A stretch of 47,658 nucleotides of DNA, taken from NCBI RefSeq assembly GCF_004348265.1, contig NZ_SMNT01000039.1:1-47658 (forward strand). The letters are read 5' to 3'. Positions within the stretch are counted from its first letter, which is position 1; the number at the start of each line of letters is the position of its first letter. The notes beneath the pieces were generated by a model. It was given only the letters and a program-made list of their open reading frames with translations. It searched no databases and was not told the origin of the DNA. Below are positions 35,634 to 45,115 of the stretch, piece by piece. The position numbers and the translations under genes are program-made. This DNA comes from Methylobacterium segetis (GTDB lineage: Bacteria; Pseudomonadota; Alphaproteobacteria; Rhizobiales; Beijerinckiaceae).

Positions 35634-37031
35634 ATGTCCGAGAACGTCTCATCCCTTCTCTACATCGTCTCCGGCGTCCTGTTCATCATGGCGCTGCGGG
35701 GGCTCTCGCACCCGACCACCTCCCGGCAGGGCAACCTGTACGGCATGGTCGGCATGGGGCTCGCCATTCTCACCACGCTGGTGGGCCATCCGCCCGCGGG
35801 CTTCAGCGCCTGGATCCTCGTGCTCCTCGGCCTCGCCATCGGCGGCGGCGCGGGAGCGGTGATCGCCAAGCGCGTGCCGATGACGGCGATGCCGCAGCTC
35901 GTCGCCGCCTTCCACTCGCTGGTTGGCCTCGCGGCGGTCTTCGTCGCGGCCGGCGCCCTCTACGCGCCGCAGGCCTTCGGCATCGTCGAGGGGGGCCACA
36001 TCCACGGCCAATCCCTCTTCGAGATGGGCCTCGGCGTCGCCATCGGCGCCATCACCTTCACGGGTTCGGTGATCGCCTTCGCCAAGCTCGACGGCCGGAT
36101 GTCGGGCAAGCCGATCATCCTGCCCCAGCGGCACGCGATCAACATCGCGCTCGCCATCGCCCTCGTCGCGCTGCTCGCCGTGTTCATCGGCAGCGGCAGC
36201 AAGGTGGTGTTCTGGCTGATCGTGATCCTGTCGCTGGTGCTCGGCGGCCTGCTCATCATCCCGATCGGCGGCGCCGACATGCCCGTCGTCGTCTCGATGC
36301 TGAACTCCTACTCGGGCTGGGCGGCCGCCGGCATCGGCTTCACGCTCGGCAACCTCGCGCTCATCATCACGGGCTCGCTCGTGGGCTCGTCGGGCGCGAT
36401 CCTGTCCTACATCATGTGCCACGCGATGAACCGATCGTTCTTCTCGGTCATCCTGGGCGGCTTCGGCGGCGACTCCGCCGTGGCCGGCAGCGGGCAGGTC
36501 GAGACCCGCCCCGTCAAGCAGGGCTCGGCGGACGACGCCGCCTACATCATGAAGAACGCCGAGCGCGTGATCATCGTGCCCGGCTACGGCATGGCGGTGG
36601 CGCAGGCCCAGCACTCGCTCCGCGAGATGGCAGACCTCCTCAAGAAGGAGGGCGTCGACGTGAAGTACGCCATCCATCCGGTGGCGGGCCGCATGCCGGG
36701 CCACATGAACGTGCTGCTCGCCGAGGCGAACGTGCCCTACGACGAGGTGTTCGAACTGGAGGACATCAACGGCGAATTCCCGCAGGCGGATGTGGCCTTC
36801 GTGATCGGCGCCAACGACGTCACCAACCCGGCCGCCAAGACCGACAAGACCTCGCCGATCTACGGCATGCCGATCCTCGACGTGGAGCGGGCCAAGACCG
36901 TGCTCTTCATCAAGCGCGGCATGGGCTCGGGCTACGCGGGCGTCGAGAACGAGGTCTTCTTCCGCGACAACACCATGATGCTGTTCGGCGACGCCAAGAA
37001 GGTCGTCGACTCGATCCTCAAGAACCTCTGA
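35634..37031 (+). CDS. pntB: NAD(P) transhydrogenase beta subunit
   Basis: A 465-residue protein with nine or so membrane helices in the first 280 residues (for example MPQLVAAFHSLVGLAAVFVA, and GGADMPVVVSMLNSYSGWAA, the proton-channel region) and a C-terminal NADP-binding domain (VIIVPGYGMAVAQAQHSLRE, PVAGRMPGHMNVLLAEANVP, VIGANDVTNPAAKTDKTSPI, IKRGMGSGYAGVEN). Complete and canonical. It closes the pnt operon and is followed by a strong hairpin. The enzyme supplies NADPH. Confidence 0.96.
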   Translation: MSENVSSLLYIVSGVLFIMALRGLSHPTTSRQGNLYGMVGMGLAILTTLVGHPPAGFSAWILVLLGLAIGGGAGAVIAKRVPMTAMPQLVAAFHSLVGLAAVFVAAGALYAPQAFGIVEGGHIHGQSLFEMGLGVAIGAITFTGSVIAFAKLDGRMSGKPIILPQRHAINIALAIALVALLAVFIGSGSKVVFWLIVILSLVLGGLLIIPIGGADMPVVVSMLNSYSGWAAAGIGFTLGNLALIITGSLVGSSGAILSYIMCHAMNRSFFSVILGGFGGDSAVAGSGQVETRPVKQGSADDAAYIMKNAERVIIVPGYGMAVAQAQHSLREMADLLKKEGVDVKYAIHPVAGRMPGHMNVLLAEANVPYDEVFELEDINGEFPQADVAFVIGANDVTNPAAKTDKTSPIYGMPILDVERAKTVLFIKRGMGSGYAGVENEVFFRDNTMMLFGDAKKVVDSILKNL

Positions 37032-37059
37032 CGGCAGCCCTTCGGGCACGGAACCGGGC

Positions 37060-37090
37060 GGGGCGGGCGCGCGAGCGTCCGCCCCGTTTC
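37060..37090 (+). terminator. Terminator of the pnt operon
   Basis: An 11-bp stem (GGGGCGGGCGC with GCGTCCGCCCC, one G-T pair) and a tetraloop GCGA, followed by GTTTCC, 28 bases after the pntB stop. Confidence 0.75.
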
Positions 37091-37172
37091 CGTTCCGGGT
37101 CCGGCACCGGACGGATCATCGCGGATCGGCTCGCGTTGGCGTGGCACCTCGCCCGACCACCGCAGGAGCCTG

Positions 37173-38153
37173 ATGACCGCTCTCAGACGACGGGATCTCC
37201 TCGCTGCCGGGATCCTGACCCTGGCGCTTCCCCGCCCGGCTCGGGCGGCCCCGGTGGTGCGCGTCCTCGACGCGCGCTTCGCGTCCGTCGTCGATCCCAC
37301 GGCCCGGCTCGAGACCGTCTACGCGGGCGGGCGCTGGTGCGAGGGGCTCTGCCCGGCCCCGCATCTCGGCGGCCTCGTCTTCAGCGACGTGAAGGCGAAC
37401 CGGATCTGCATCCTCGGTGACGACGGCCGGGCGCGGCCGTTCCGCGACCCGTCGAACAACGCCAACGGCAACACCCTGGACCGCGAGGGCCGTCTCGTCA
37501 CCTGCGAACATCGGGGGCGGCGGGTCGTGCGCCGGGAGCCGGACGGAGAGCTCACCGTGCTCGCCGACAGCTTCGCGGGGCGGCCGCTCAATGCCCCGAA
37601 CGACGCGGTGCTGGGGCCGGACGGCGCGATCTGGTTCACCGATCCCGTCTTCGGCATCCGCCTGCCCGACGAGGGCGTGATGGCGGAGCCGGCGCAGAGG
37701 GCGCGCCGGGTCTACCGGGTGGCGGAGCCCGGCCGCGTCGAGGCGATGACCGACGCCGCCGACCAGCCGAACGGCCTCGCCTTCGCGCCGGACGGGCGGA
37801 CCCTCTATCTCAGCGATGCGGGCGCTGCGCTGCAGCCCGAGGGCGCGCGCACCATCCTCGCCTTTCCGGTCGGGCGCGGCCATCGGCTCGGGCCGAAGCG
37901 GCCCTTCGCCGAAGTGGAGACCGGCGCGCCGGACGGCCTCGCGGTCGACGCGCAGGGCCGGCTCTATGCGGCCTGCGAGGACGGCGTGCGCGTCTTCGAC
38001 CCGGACGGCACCTGGCTCGGCCGCATCGCGACGCCGCGCGCCGCCGCGAACCTCGCCTTCGGCGGACCGGACGGGCGCCGCCTGTTCGTCGCGGCCGGCT
38101 CCTCCATCCACGCCATCGACCTGACGGCGGCCGGCGCGCGCCGCGCCGGCTGA
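37173..38153 (+). CDS. Exported SMP-30/gluconolactonase-like protein
   Basis: A 326-residue six-bladed beta-propeller of the SMP-30/LRE family. A twin-arginine-type signal (TALRRRDLLAAGILTLALPR) is followed by the propeller with YAGGRWCEGLCPAPHLGGLV, LNAPNDAVLGPDGAIWFTDP (family metal-site Asn and Asp), and ADQPNGLAFAPDGRTLYLSD. The family includes gluconolactonases that open sugar lactones using a divalent metal. A periplasmic site is inferred from the signal. The substrate is not determined. Confidence 0.88.
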   Translation: MTALRRRDLLAAGILTLALPRPARAAPVVRVLDARFASVVDPTARLETVYAGGRWCEGLCPAPHLGGLVFSDVKANRICILGDDGRARPFRDPSNNANGNTLDREGRLVTCEHRGRRVVRREPDGELTVLADSFAGRPLNAPNDAVLGPDGAIWFTDPVFGIRLPDEGVMAEPAQRARRVYRVAEPGRVEAMTDAADQPNGLAFAPDGRTLYLSDAGAALQPEGARTILAFPVGRGHRLGPKRPFAEVETGAPDGLAVDAQGRLYAACEDGVRVFDPDGTWLGRIATPRAAANLAFGGPDGRRLFVAAGSSIHAIDLTAAGARRAG

Positions 38154-38172
38154 GACCACGAGAGGACGTACC

Positions 38173-39354
38173 ATGGCCCTTGCCCGCCGCGACGTGATCG
38201 CGCACGGCCTGACCGCTGCCGCCGCCCTCGGCCTCGCCCGCCCTGCGGAGGCCGCCCCGGCGGGCGGCACGCAGGCCGCCACGAGCCGGAGCGCGGGGGC
38301 GATGGAACTCGCGCTCCTCGCGCACGCCCCGTCGACCCCGACCGGCCTCGCGATCTCCCGCTCGGGCCGGGTCTTCGTGATGATGCCGCGCTTCGACGCC
38401 AAGGTGCCGATCACGGTGGGCGAGGTCGCGCGGGACGGCTCGGTCCTGCCCTATCCGAGCGAGCCCGCGAACCGGCCGGACCCGACGAACCCGCAGACGA
38501 GCCTGCTGCACGTGCCGAACGGCGTGTTCGACCGCGACGACACGCTCTGGCTCCTCGATGCCGGCCTGCCCGAGGGCAAGGGGCCGCCCGTGCCGGGGGG
38601 CGCGAAGCTCGTCCAGGTGGATCTTGCCGAGAACCGGATCCGCCGGATCGTGCCGCTCGAATCGGGGATCACCCCGTCCTCCTCCCTCAACGACCTCCGG
38701 GTCGACATCCGCGAGGGACGGGCTGCGGCCTACATCACCGATCAGGGTCAGGGGGAGGAGGGCGCGATCCTCGCCGTCGACCTGAGATCCGGGCGCGTCG
38801 TGCGGCGGCTCCAGGGCCATGCCAGCACCCGATCCCAGAAGAACCTCGTCAAGTTCGTCGAGCACCAGCCCGTGATGCTGCGCCCGGAGGGCGGCCCGGA
38901 GAAGCCCGTGCAGGGCGGCGCCAACGGCATCGCGCTGAGCCCAGACGGGCGGCGGCTCTACTACGCCCCCCTGATCGGGCGCCGCCTCTACGCGGTGGAT
39001 GCGGCCTCGCTCCTCGATCCGGACGCCACCGACGCCGAGGTGGCGGCCGGGGTCGAGGATCTCGGCGAGAAGGGCATGACGGGCGGGCTCACCACCGATG
39101 CCGAGGACCGCGTCTATCTCACCCTGCAGGAGCAGAACGCGGTCGCCCGCCGCCATCCGGACGGGCGGATCGAGGTGATCGCCTCGGACGAGCGCCTGAT
39201 CTGGGCCGACACGTTCTGGATCACGCCGGACCGCTGGCTCTACGTCTCGGCCGCGCAGGTGAACCGGCGCCCGGAATACAATGGCGGCGCGGATCTGCAG
39301 AAGCCGCCCTACGCGATCCTGCGCGTGCGCATCGACGCGGACCCGGCGGGATAG
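38173..39354 (+). CDS. Exported major-royal-jelly / dopachrome-tautomerase-like propeller protein
   Basis: A 393-residue protein with a Tat-like signal (ALARRDVIAHGLTAAAALGL) and a propeller of the MRJP/yellow family: PTGLAISRSGRVFVMMPRFD, LHVPNGVFDRDDTLWLLDAG, SSSLNDLRVDIREGRAAAYI, GANGIALSPDGRRLYYAPLI. Such bacterial members are uncharacterised. It follows the SMP-30 gene after 19 bp with a good ribosome site (AGAGGACG), so the two related propellers form an operon. Confidence 0.87.
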   Translation: MALARRDVIAHGLTAAAALGLARPAEAAPAGGTQAATSRSAGAMELALLAHAPSTPTGLAISRSGRVFVMMPRFDAKVPITVGEVARDGSVLPYPSEPANRPDPTNPQTSLLHVPNGVFDRDDTLWLLDAGLPEGKGPPVPGGAKLVQVDLAENRIRRIVPLESGITPSSSLNDLRVDIREGRAAAYITDQGQGEEGAILAVDLRSGRVVRRLQGHASTRSQKNLVKFVEHQPVMLRPEGGPEKPVQGGANGIALSPDGRRLYYAPLIGRRLYAVDAASLLDPDATDAEVAAGVEDLGEKGMTGGLTTDAEDRVYLTLQEQNAVARRHPDGRIEVIASDERLIWADTFWITPDRWLYVSAAQVNRRPEYNGGADLQKPPYAILRVRIDADPAG

Positions 39355-39445
39355 ACCCCCTGTCTCATGCGGGGGAGCCTGTCGCTTTCGGGCGGCAGCG
39401 CCCGGCCGCGGTTGCGGCTATGATGACCCCGTGTCCGCCACAGCC

Positions 39446-41239
39446 ATGCCCGATCCACGCGCTCTCCTCGATGTGACTGCCTCCCTCCTCGGACGGTGCT
39501 GGCGGGAGCGCTGTGCCGCCCAGGCCACCGAGCATCACGCGCTGACCATGACCCAGGTCCACGGCCTGCCGGATCTGCTCGCCCGCGTGCTCGCGGGCCG
39601 CGGCGTGCGGCCGGCCGAGGCGCAGGGCTACCTGCAGCCCCGCCTGCGCGACCTGATGCCCGATCCCGACTGCCTCCTCGACATGGAGGCCGCCGCCGCG
39701 CGGCTCGCCCACGCCGTGCGCCGGGCCGAGACGGTGGCGATCTTCGGCGATTACGACGTCGACGGGGCCGCGAGCACGGCCCTGCTCGCCGATTACCTGC
39801 GCGTCCTCGGCGTACCGACCCGCATCCACATCCCCGACCGGATCACCGAGGGCTACGGGCCCAACGCCGAGGCGGTGCGCGCGCTCGCGGCCGAGGGCGC
39901 GAGCCTCCTCGTCACGGTCGATTGCGGCACGAGCGGCCACGCCCCCCTCGAGGTGGCGCGGGAGATCGGCCTCGACGTCGTCGTCCTCGACCATCACGCC
40001 GCCGCCGAGACCCTGCCGCCGGCCCGCGCCATCGTGAACCCGAACCGCCTCGACGACCTTTCCGGCCTCGGCCATCTCTGCGCGGCGGGCATCGTGTTCC
40101 TTACGCTGGTGGCCCTCAACCGCACCCTGCGCCGGGAGGGCTTCTTCCGGGATCGCGCGGAGCCAAGCCTGCCGGACGCCCTCGACCTCGTGGCGCTCGC
40201 GACCGTGGCCGACGTGGTGCCGCTCGTCGGCCTCAACCGCGCCTTCGTGGTGCAGGGCCTCACCGTGATGCGGGCCCGCGGGCGGCGGGGTCTCGCCGCC
40301 CTGTTCGATGCGGCCTCCCTCGCCGAGGCGCCGGAGGCGTGGCATCTCGGCTACCTGATCGGCCCGCGCATCAATGCCGGCGGCCGGATCGGCGACGCCT
40401 CCCTCGGGGCGAAGCTCCTCTCGACGCAGGATCCGGCCGAGGCGGCCCGCATCGCGGCCGAGCTCGACCGGCTGAATCGCGAGCGGCAGGTGATCGAGGC
40501 GGAGGCTGTCGCGGCAGCGGAAGCCGAGATGGACCGGGCGCTCGGCCTCGATCCGGACCGGCCCGTGCTCGTCGCGGGCTCGCCCGACTGGCATCCGGGT
40601 GTGGTCGGCCTGATCGCGGCCCGCCTCAAGGAACGCTTCGGCCGGCCCGCCTTCGCCTTCGCGCTGCGCCCGGACGGAAGCGCGGTCGGCTCCGGCCGCT
40701 CGATTCTCGGCGTCGATCTCGGGCAGGCCGTGCGCCTCGGCGTGGAGGCGGGGCTCGCGCGAAAGGGGGGCGGCCACGCCATGGCGGCGGGCGCCACCAT
40801 CGCGGGCAGCGATCTCGCCCGGTTCCAGGCGCATCTCGCCGAGACGCTCGGCACGACCGTGAAGACGGCGCGCGCGGCGGAGGCCCTCCTCCTCGACGGC
40901 ACGCTGAGCGCGGGCGGCGCCACGGCGGAGACCGTGCGGCTGATCGGGCGGGCGGGGCCCTTCGGCTCGGGCTCCCCGGAACCCGTCTTCGCCCTGCCGC
41001 GCCACCGGGTGGTCGATGCCGGCCTCGTCGGCAACGGGCACGTGCGGGCGCGCCTGCGCAGCCGCGACGGGCAGGCGATCGGCGCCATCTCCTTCCGGGC
41101 CGCGCAGGGGCCGATCGGCCAAGCCCTCCTCAACGGCATCGGCCGGGAGTTCCACGTGGCCGGCACCCTCGCCTGCGACCGCTGGCGCGGCGCCGAGCGG
41201 GCACAGGTGCGAATCTGCGATCTCGCGCCGTGCGGATGA
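39446..41239 (+). CDS. recJ: Single-stranded-DNA-specific exonuclease RecJ
   Basis: A 597-residue 5'-3' exonuclease of recombination and mismatch repair. The DHH domain shows VAIFGDYDVDGAASTALLAD, LVTVDCGTSG and VVLDHHAAAE; the DHHA1 domain shows PDWHPGVVGLIAARLKERFG and RKGGGHAMAAGATI; the C-terminal OB-type domain follows (VGNGHVRARLRSRDG). All catalytic motifs are intact. The start is uncertain: ATG at 39446 or GTG at 39431; neither has a strong ribosome site. Confidence 0.93.
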   Translation: MPDPRALLDVTASLLGRCWRERCAAQATEHHALTMTQVHGLPDLLARVLAGRGVRPAEAQGYLQPRLRDLMPDPDCLLDMEAAAARLAHAVRRAETVAIFGDYDVDGAASTALLADYLRVLGVPTRIHIPDRITEGYGPNAEAVRALAAEGASLLVTVDCGTSGHAPLEVAREIGLDVVVLDHHAAAETLPPARAIVNPNRLDDLSGLGHLCAAGIVFLTLVALNRTLRREGFFRDRAEPSLPDALDLVALATVADVVPLVGLNRAFVVQGLTVMRARGRRGLAALFDAASLAEAPEAWHLGYLIGPRINAGGRIGDASLGAKLLSTQDPAEAARIAAELDRLNRERQVIEAEAVAAAEAEMDRALGLDPDRPVLVAGSPDWHPGVVGLIAARLKERFGRPAFAFALRPDGSAVGSGRSILGVDLGQAVRLGVEAGLARKGGGHAMAAGATIAGSDLARFQAHLAETLGTTVKTARAAEALLLDGTLSAGGATAETVRLIGRAGPFGSGSPEPVFALPRHRVVDAGLVGNGHVRARLRSRDGQAIGAISFRAAQGPIGQALLNGIGREFHVAGTLACDRWRGAERAQVRICDLAPCG

Positions 41240-41315
41240 GGGGCAGGCAAGCCGGTTGACACCCGCTTTGCCCCTCATCATAAGGGCCGCACGCGGCCTT
41301 GAGGGCCGGCAGTTT

Positions 41316-41399
41316 GGGGGAATGTCCCGAGCGGCAAAGGGGGCGGACTGTAAATCCGCTGCGTAAGCTTCGTAGGTTCGAGTCCTACTTCCCCCACCA
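41316..41399 (+). tRNA. tRNA-Tyr (anticodon GTA)
   Basis: Acceptor stem GGGGGAA (41316-41322) pairs with TTCCCCC (41389-41395), then A and an encoded CCA. The anticodon stem-loop is CGGACTGTAAATCCG with GTA at 41350-41352. There is a long variable arm, as in bacterial tRNA-Tyr, and the T-loop TTCGAGT is present. Confidence 0.97.
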
Positions 41400-41473
41400 A
41401 GCATCTTCACGGATCGCGATCGAGGAACCGGCGCCTTCTCAAGGGCCGACGGCCGTGCTAATCGGCCCCTCGC

Positions 41474-41547
41474 GCGGGTGTAGCTCAATGGTAGAGCAGC
41501 AGCCTTCCAAGCTGAATACGAGGGTTCGATTCCCTTCACCCGCTCCA
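41474..41547 (+). tRNA. tRNA-Gly (anticodon TCC)
   Basis: Acceptor stem GCGGGTG (41474-41480) pairs with CACCCGC (41537-41543), then T and an encoded CCA. D-arm GCTCAATGGTAGAGC, anticodon loop CTTCCAA with TCC at 41506-41508, T-arm AGGGTTCGATTCCCT. Located 74 bases after tRNA-Tyr, probably cotranscribed. Confidence 0.97.
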
Positions 41548-41664
41548 CCCGATCCCTGCCTTCCGCGCTAATCCGTCGACCGGCCGCCTCGCTTCGATCG
41601 CGGGCGGTGGGGCGGTCACGGCACTTGCCGGCTGCGCGCCCGTGACGCGCGTGGCGCCCGCCTC

Positions 41665-43113
41665 ATGCATCCCCTCCTGATCAAGCTCGGCCTGCGCTTC
41701 GAGCAGCCCGCCGACGAGCGCGATTTCGTCCGGCATTTCACGCTCGACGATCTCGGCCGCACGCGGGCCGCGATGCTGCTCGGCGCCTTCGTTTACTGCG
41801 CCTTCTCCGTCTGGGATTGGATCCTCGATCCCGCCGTCTGGACCACAACCCTCGCGATCCGGCTCGCGGTCGCCGGGTTCGTGCTGCTGCCGCTCACGGC
41901 TGCCCTCGGATCGCGGCCCGCGCAATCCTGGGCGGAGCCGATCTACCTCGCCTACTGCGCTGTGCCGGGCTGCGTGCTCAGCCTGATCTACCTCCGGCTC
42001 GAACCCGGCTTCGACCATGCGGCCGCAGGCATGATCATCGTCATCCTGTTCGTCTCGACCCTGCTGCCGCTCCGCCTGACCTCACTCGCCGCCTTCTGCG
42101 TCCTGACCTGGACCTGCTTCGCGCTCTGCGAGTCCTTCGCCGTCCACGAGCGGGCCGGCATGCGCTTCGTGAACAATTTCGAGATCGGCATGGCCTACGC
42201 GCTCTCGCTCTACGCGGTGGGCGCGCGTGAAGTCCGGGCAAGGCGCCAGTTCCAGACGGAGCGCGCCCTGCGGCGCGAGATGGAGCGTTCCGAGAGGGCG
42301 CTCGCCGAGTTGCGGGATGCCCAGGCCCATCTCGTCCAGGCCGAGAAGCTCGCCTCGCTCGGGCAGCTCGTGGCCGGCGTCGCCCACGAGATCAACACGC
42401 CGCTCGGCCTCGCGCTCACTACCTCGACGGCCGTCGAGGGGGACCTGAGGCGGCTCGTGGCGACCGTCGAGTCGGGCCAGGTTCGCCGGTCGGACCTCAC
42501 GCAGGCCATCGCGCGGCTCCGGGAAGGGATGGGGCTCCTGTTCGCGAACCTCACGCGCGCGGCCGATCTGGTGACCAGCTTCAAGCAGGTGGCGGTCGAT
42601 CAGGCCAACGAGGAGCGGCGCTCGTTCGAGCTGCGTCCCTGGCTCCATGAGCTGATGAGCACCCTCGGGCCCCTGCTGCGCCGCAAGGGTCACGCGTTGC
42701 GCATCGCCTGCGAGGATGCGGTGATCCTCGATTCCTACCCGGGCGCGCTCGCGCAGGTGATCAGCAACCTCGCCCTCAATGCCGTGATCCACGGTTTCCC
42801 CGAAGGCCATGCCGGCCATCTCGACCTGTCGGTCTCGCGGACGGAGGAGGGCGGCCTGCGCCTCGTCTTCCGCGACGACGGCGTCGGCATCCCGGCGGAC
42901 CAGTTGCAGAAGGTCTTCGAGCCCTTCTTCACGACCCGGCGGGACCAGGGCAGCACGGGCCTCGGCCTGCACATCGTCTTCAACCTCGTCGTCTCGAAGC
43001 TGCAGGGACGGATCGAGCTCGCGAGCGGGACCGGAACCGGAACGCGCTTCACGATCACCCTGCCTCTCACCCTCGAACGGGTCCGCGAGCGGGAGGAACG
43101 GGCGACCCTGTGA
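41665..43113 (+). CDS. Membrane sensor histidine kinase
   Basis: A 482-residue kinase. Residues about 35-185 hold five or six membrane helices forming an integral-membrane sensor ([60 protein letters not shown]). A coiled coil ([20 protein letters not shown]) leads into the H-box [16 protein letters not shown]. The N-box is [16 protein letters not shown] and the ATP lid is [20 protein letters not shown] followed by [10 protein letters not shown]. No response regulator is nearby, so it is an orphan. The HEINTPLG box (Thr rather than Asn) belongs to a known subclass. Confidence 0.9.
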   Translation: MHPLLIKLGLRFEQPADERDFVRHFTLDDLGRTRAAMLLGAFVYCAFSVWDWILDPAVWTTTLAIRLAVAGFVLLPLTAALGSRPAQSWAEPIYLAYCAVPGCVLSLIYLRLEPGFDHAAAGMIIVILFVSTLLPLRLTSLAAFCVLTWTCFALCESFAVHERAGMRFVNNFEIGMAYALSLYAVGAREVRARRQFQTERALRREMERSERALAELRDAQAHLVQAEKLASLGQLVAGVAHEINTPLGLALTTSTAVEGDLRRLVATVESGQVRRSDLTQAIARLREGMGLLFANLTRAADLVTSFKQVAVDQANEERRSFELRPWLHELMSTLGPLLRRKGHALRIACEDAVILDSYPGALAQVISNLALNAVIHGFPEGHAGHLDLSVSRTEEGGLRLVFRDDGVGIPADQLQKVFEPFFTTRRDQGSTGLGLHIVFNLVVSKLQGRIELASGTGTGTRFTITLPLTLERVREREERATL

Positions 43114-43171
43114 TATCCTCCCCGCCCGATCGGCGCCTGGATCGGGCTCGCTCAACGACCGGAGGTTGAAG

Positions 43172-43696
43172 ATGAGTGACGGATATCCATCGATGACGGC
43201 CCTGTTGGGCCTCCTGGCCCTCGCCGGCTACCAGAACAGGGACAAGATCGCCGAGTTTCTCGGCGGCCGCCCGCAGGGCGACCCCGCGCCTGCCGGACCG
43301 GCGGGACATCAGGGCGGCTCGGGGGCCGGCTTGGGCGGAAGCCTGGGCGGGGGTCCGGGCGGCGGCCTGGCCAGCGGCTTGGGCGGGCTCCTGGGCAGCC
43401 TCGCGGGCACCTCCGGCGGCAGCGGCGCGGGCGGCTTCCTGCACAGCGGCCTCGGCGAGATGCTGGAGCGCTTCCAGCAGGCCGGGCATGGCGCCGCGGC
43501 GCAATCCTGGGTGAATACCGGCCCGAACCAGGAAATCAGCCCGCAGCAACTCGAGACGGCGATCGGCCCCGACGTTCTGGCCACGCTCACGCAGCGGACC
43601 GGGCTGTCGCGGGACGATCTGCTCGCGCGCCTCTCGCGGGATCTGCCGCAGGCGGTCGACCGGTACACCCCGGACGGACGGGTGCCGGCCCGCTAG
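43172..43696 (+). CDS. YidB-like (DUF937) protein with glycine-rich linker
   Basis: A 174-residue protein: an N-terminal segment [20 protein letters not shown], a glycine-rich stretch at about residues 45-95 ([20 protein letters not shown]), then the YidB/DUF937 C-terminal domain ([60 protein letters not shown]). The family has no fixed function. CGGAGG lies 8-13 bases before the ATG at 43172. Confidence 0.87.
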   Translation: MSDGYPSMTALLGLLALAGYQNRDKIAEFLGGRPQGDPAPAGPAGHQGGSGAGLGGSLGGGPGGGLASGLGGLLGSLAGTSGGSGAGGFLHSGLGEMLERFQQAGHGAAAQSWVNTGPNQEISPQQLETAIGPDVLATLTQRTGLSRDDLLARLSRDLPQAVDRYTPDGRVPAR

Positions 43697-43724
43697 CGGA
43701 TCCTCCGCCCGCGGGCCGGCCCGC

Positions 43725-44396
43725 TCACGCCACCCGGGTCGGCCGGGACGTGAGCTGCGCCTGCAGGCGTCCGGCTTCCTCGGGGCCGAGTGCGAGCACG
43801 AGCCTCACCGCTTCCTCGACGAAGGCCGAGGGCGTGGTGCCGGCCCGCTTGGCCGCACGGGCCACCGCGAGCCCGAGGGCGAGGTCGATCTGTACCGGTG
43901 CCGTTCGGCCCACCGCCTCCATGGCGGCCGGCACGGGCGGCGGGACCGGTGCGGGTTGCCGCGGCAGCCCGCGCGCCTCGCGCCGCCCCTGCGTGGCCAG
44001 GCGGTCCGCACGCTCGTTGAGCGGATCGCCGGCATGGCCCCGTACCCAGGTCCAGCGCACGTCGCGGCGATTCGCCAATTCGTCGAGGCGCTTCATCAGG
44101 TCGACGTTCTTGACCTCGCCGGTGGTCGTGCGCCAGCCCTTCGCCTTCCAGCCGCGCATCCACTCGGTCACGGACTTGACCACGTACTGGCTGTCGCAGC
44201 GCATCTCGATCGGCGCACCCTCCGGAAACTGCTCCAGCGCCCGGATGGCCGCCGTCAGCTCCATCCGGTTGTTGGTGGTGCCCGGCTCGCCGCCGCAGAG
44301 TTCCACCGCACCCTCGGGTGCCGCGATCACGACACCCCATCCACCCGGCCCGGGATTGGGGTCGCAGCCCCCATCGGCATAGACAACGGTTCGCAT
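43725..44396 (-). CDS. rnhA: Ribonuclease HI with C-terminal extension
   Basis: RNase HI cuts the RNA of RNA-DNA hybrids. The catalytic residues are Asp8 (YADGGCDPNPG), Glu46 (NNRMELTAAI), Asp68 (MRCDSQYVV) and Asp131 (NERADRLA), with His121 in VRGHAGDPLN. A normal bacterial RNase HI ends near residue 150; this one has 223. The extra about 80 residues are a proline-rich linker (PRQPAPVPPPVPAAM) and a segment, VQIDLALGLAVARAAKRAGT plus TPSAFVEEAVRLVLA, that looks like a strand and two helices of a ribbon-helix-helix fold. The extension's role is unknown. Confidence 0.93.
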   Translation of the reverse strand: MRTVVYADGGCDPNPGPGGWGVVIAAPEGAVELCGGEPGTTNNRMELTAAIRALEQFPEGAPIEMRCDSQYVVKSVTEWMRGWKAKGWRTTTGEVKNVDLMKRLDELANRRDVRWTWVRGHAGDPLNERADRLATQGRREARGLPRQPAPVPPPVPAAMEAVGRTAPVQIDLALGLAVARAAKRAGTTPSAFVEEAVRLVLALGPEEAGRLQAQLTSRPTRVA

Positions 44397-44596
44397 GGAC
44401 GCGTGATCCTTCGGAAACGGGGTCGGCGCCGGATCTGCCGGATGCGGTTCCGGCGCGGCACCTCCTTGCTAGCCGCAGGCCGGAAACGAATGGTTGATCA
44501 CGGCCGCGGTCCCGCGATCCTCCGCCGCTCGCCCGGCAACGCTTCGTTAACCATCGTGAACCGATCCTGGCGCATCTGCAGGGGATTCGGATCACG

Positions 44597-44989
44597 ATGC
44601 CGTCCACACCGCTCCGACCTACAGCCACAGCCCTCGCGCGCGACCCGATCCCGGTCGAGCTGATCGCGGCGCTCTACCGCGCCAGCGCGAGCGACTTCGC
44701 CCGCCTCGTCGCTCACATGCCGGAATACGGCCGCGCCCGGATCGCCGCCTACTGCGTGGAGCGCGAGCGCCTGCACCAGCTCGGCGTGCGCCTCGCCGCC
44801 ACCTGTGGGGAGGCGGCGCTGGTCAAGGCCGCCGGGGCGGAGGTCGGTGCGGCCCTCTTCGCGCATGCCCGCAGCGAGACGGCGGAGCCTGAGGCCGGCC
44901 CGCTACCCGCGCCGTCACACCTGCAGATGATCGACCTGTCCGGCGGCGCGACGGAGCAGGCCCCGCAGGGCCGCGCCAGGGCCGCCTGA
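44597..44989 (+). CDS. Hypothetical protein (130 aa)
   Basis: A 130-residue soluble protein, predicted mostly helical: VELIAALYRASASDFARLVA, MPEYGRARIAAYCVERERLH, QLGVRLAATCGEAALVKAAG. No family recognised. The frame has the expected codon bias, and the N-terminal 95 residues look folded while the tail (PLPAPSHLQMIDLSGGATEQ) is not. GGGGA is 13 bases before the ATG, somewhat far. Divergent from rnhA across 200 bp that contain no motif I recognise. Confidence 0.68.
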   Translation: MPSTPLRPTATALARDPIPVELIAALYRASASDFARLVAHMPEYGRARIAAYCVERERLHQLGVRLAATCGEAALVKAAGAEVGAALFAHARSETAEPEAGPLPAPSHLQMIDLSGGATEQAPQGRARAA

Positions 44990-45115
44990 CGCGGCCCGGT
45001 CGTCCTTCCGGATCTCGGCGTCGATGCCGGCAGATCGGCTCGGGAGACAGAGAACCCGCGCTCGATCCGTCGACGTCGAGGCGTCCTCGGAACTCTTGAT
45101 GGATCCGCCGAGCGC

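Noticed and set aside
41316..41547. tRNA genes as possible attachment sites for an integrated element.
   Set aside because: No integrase gene, no partial tRNA duplicate and no change of gene style beside them were seen.
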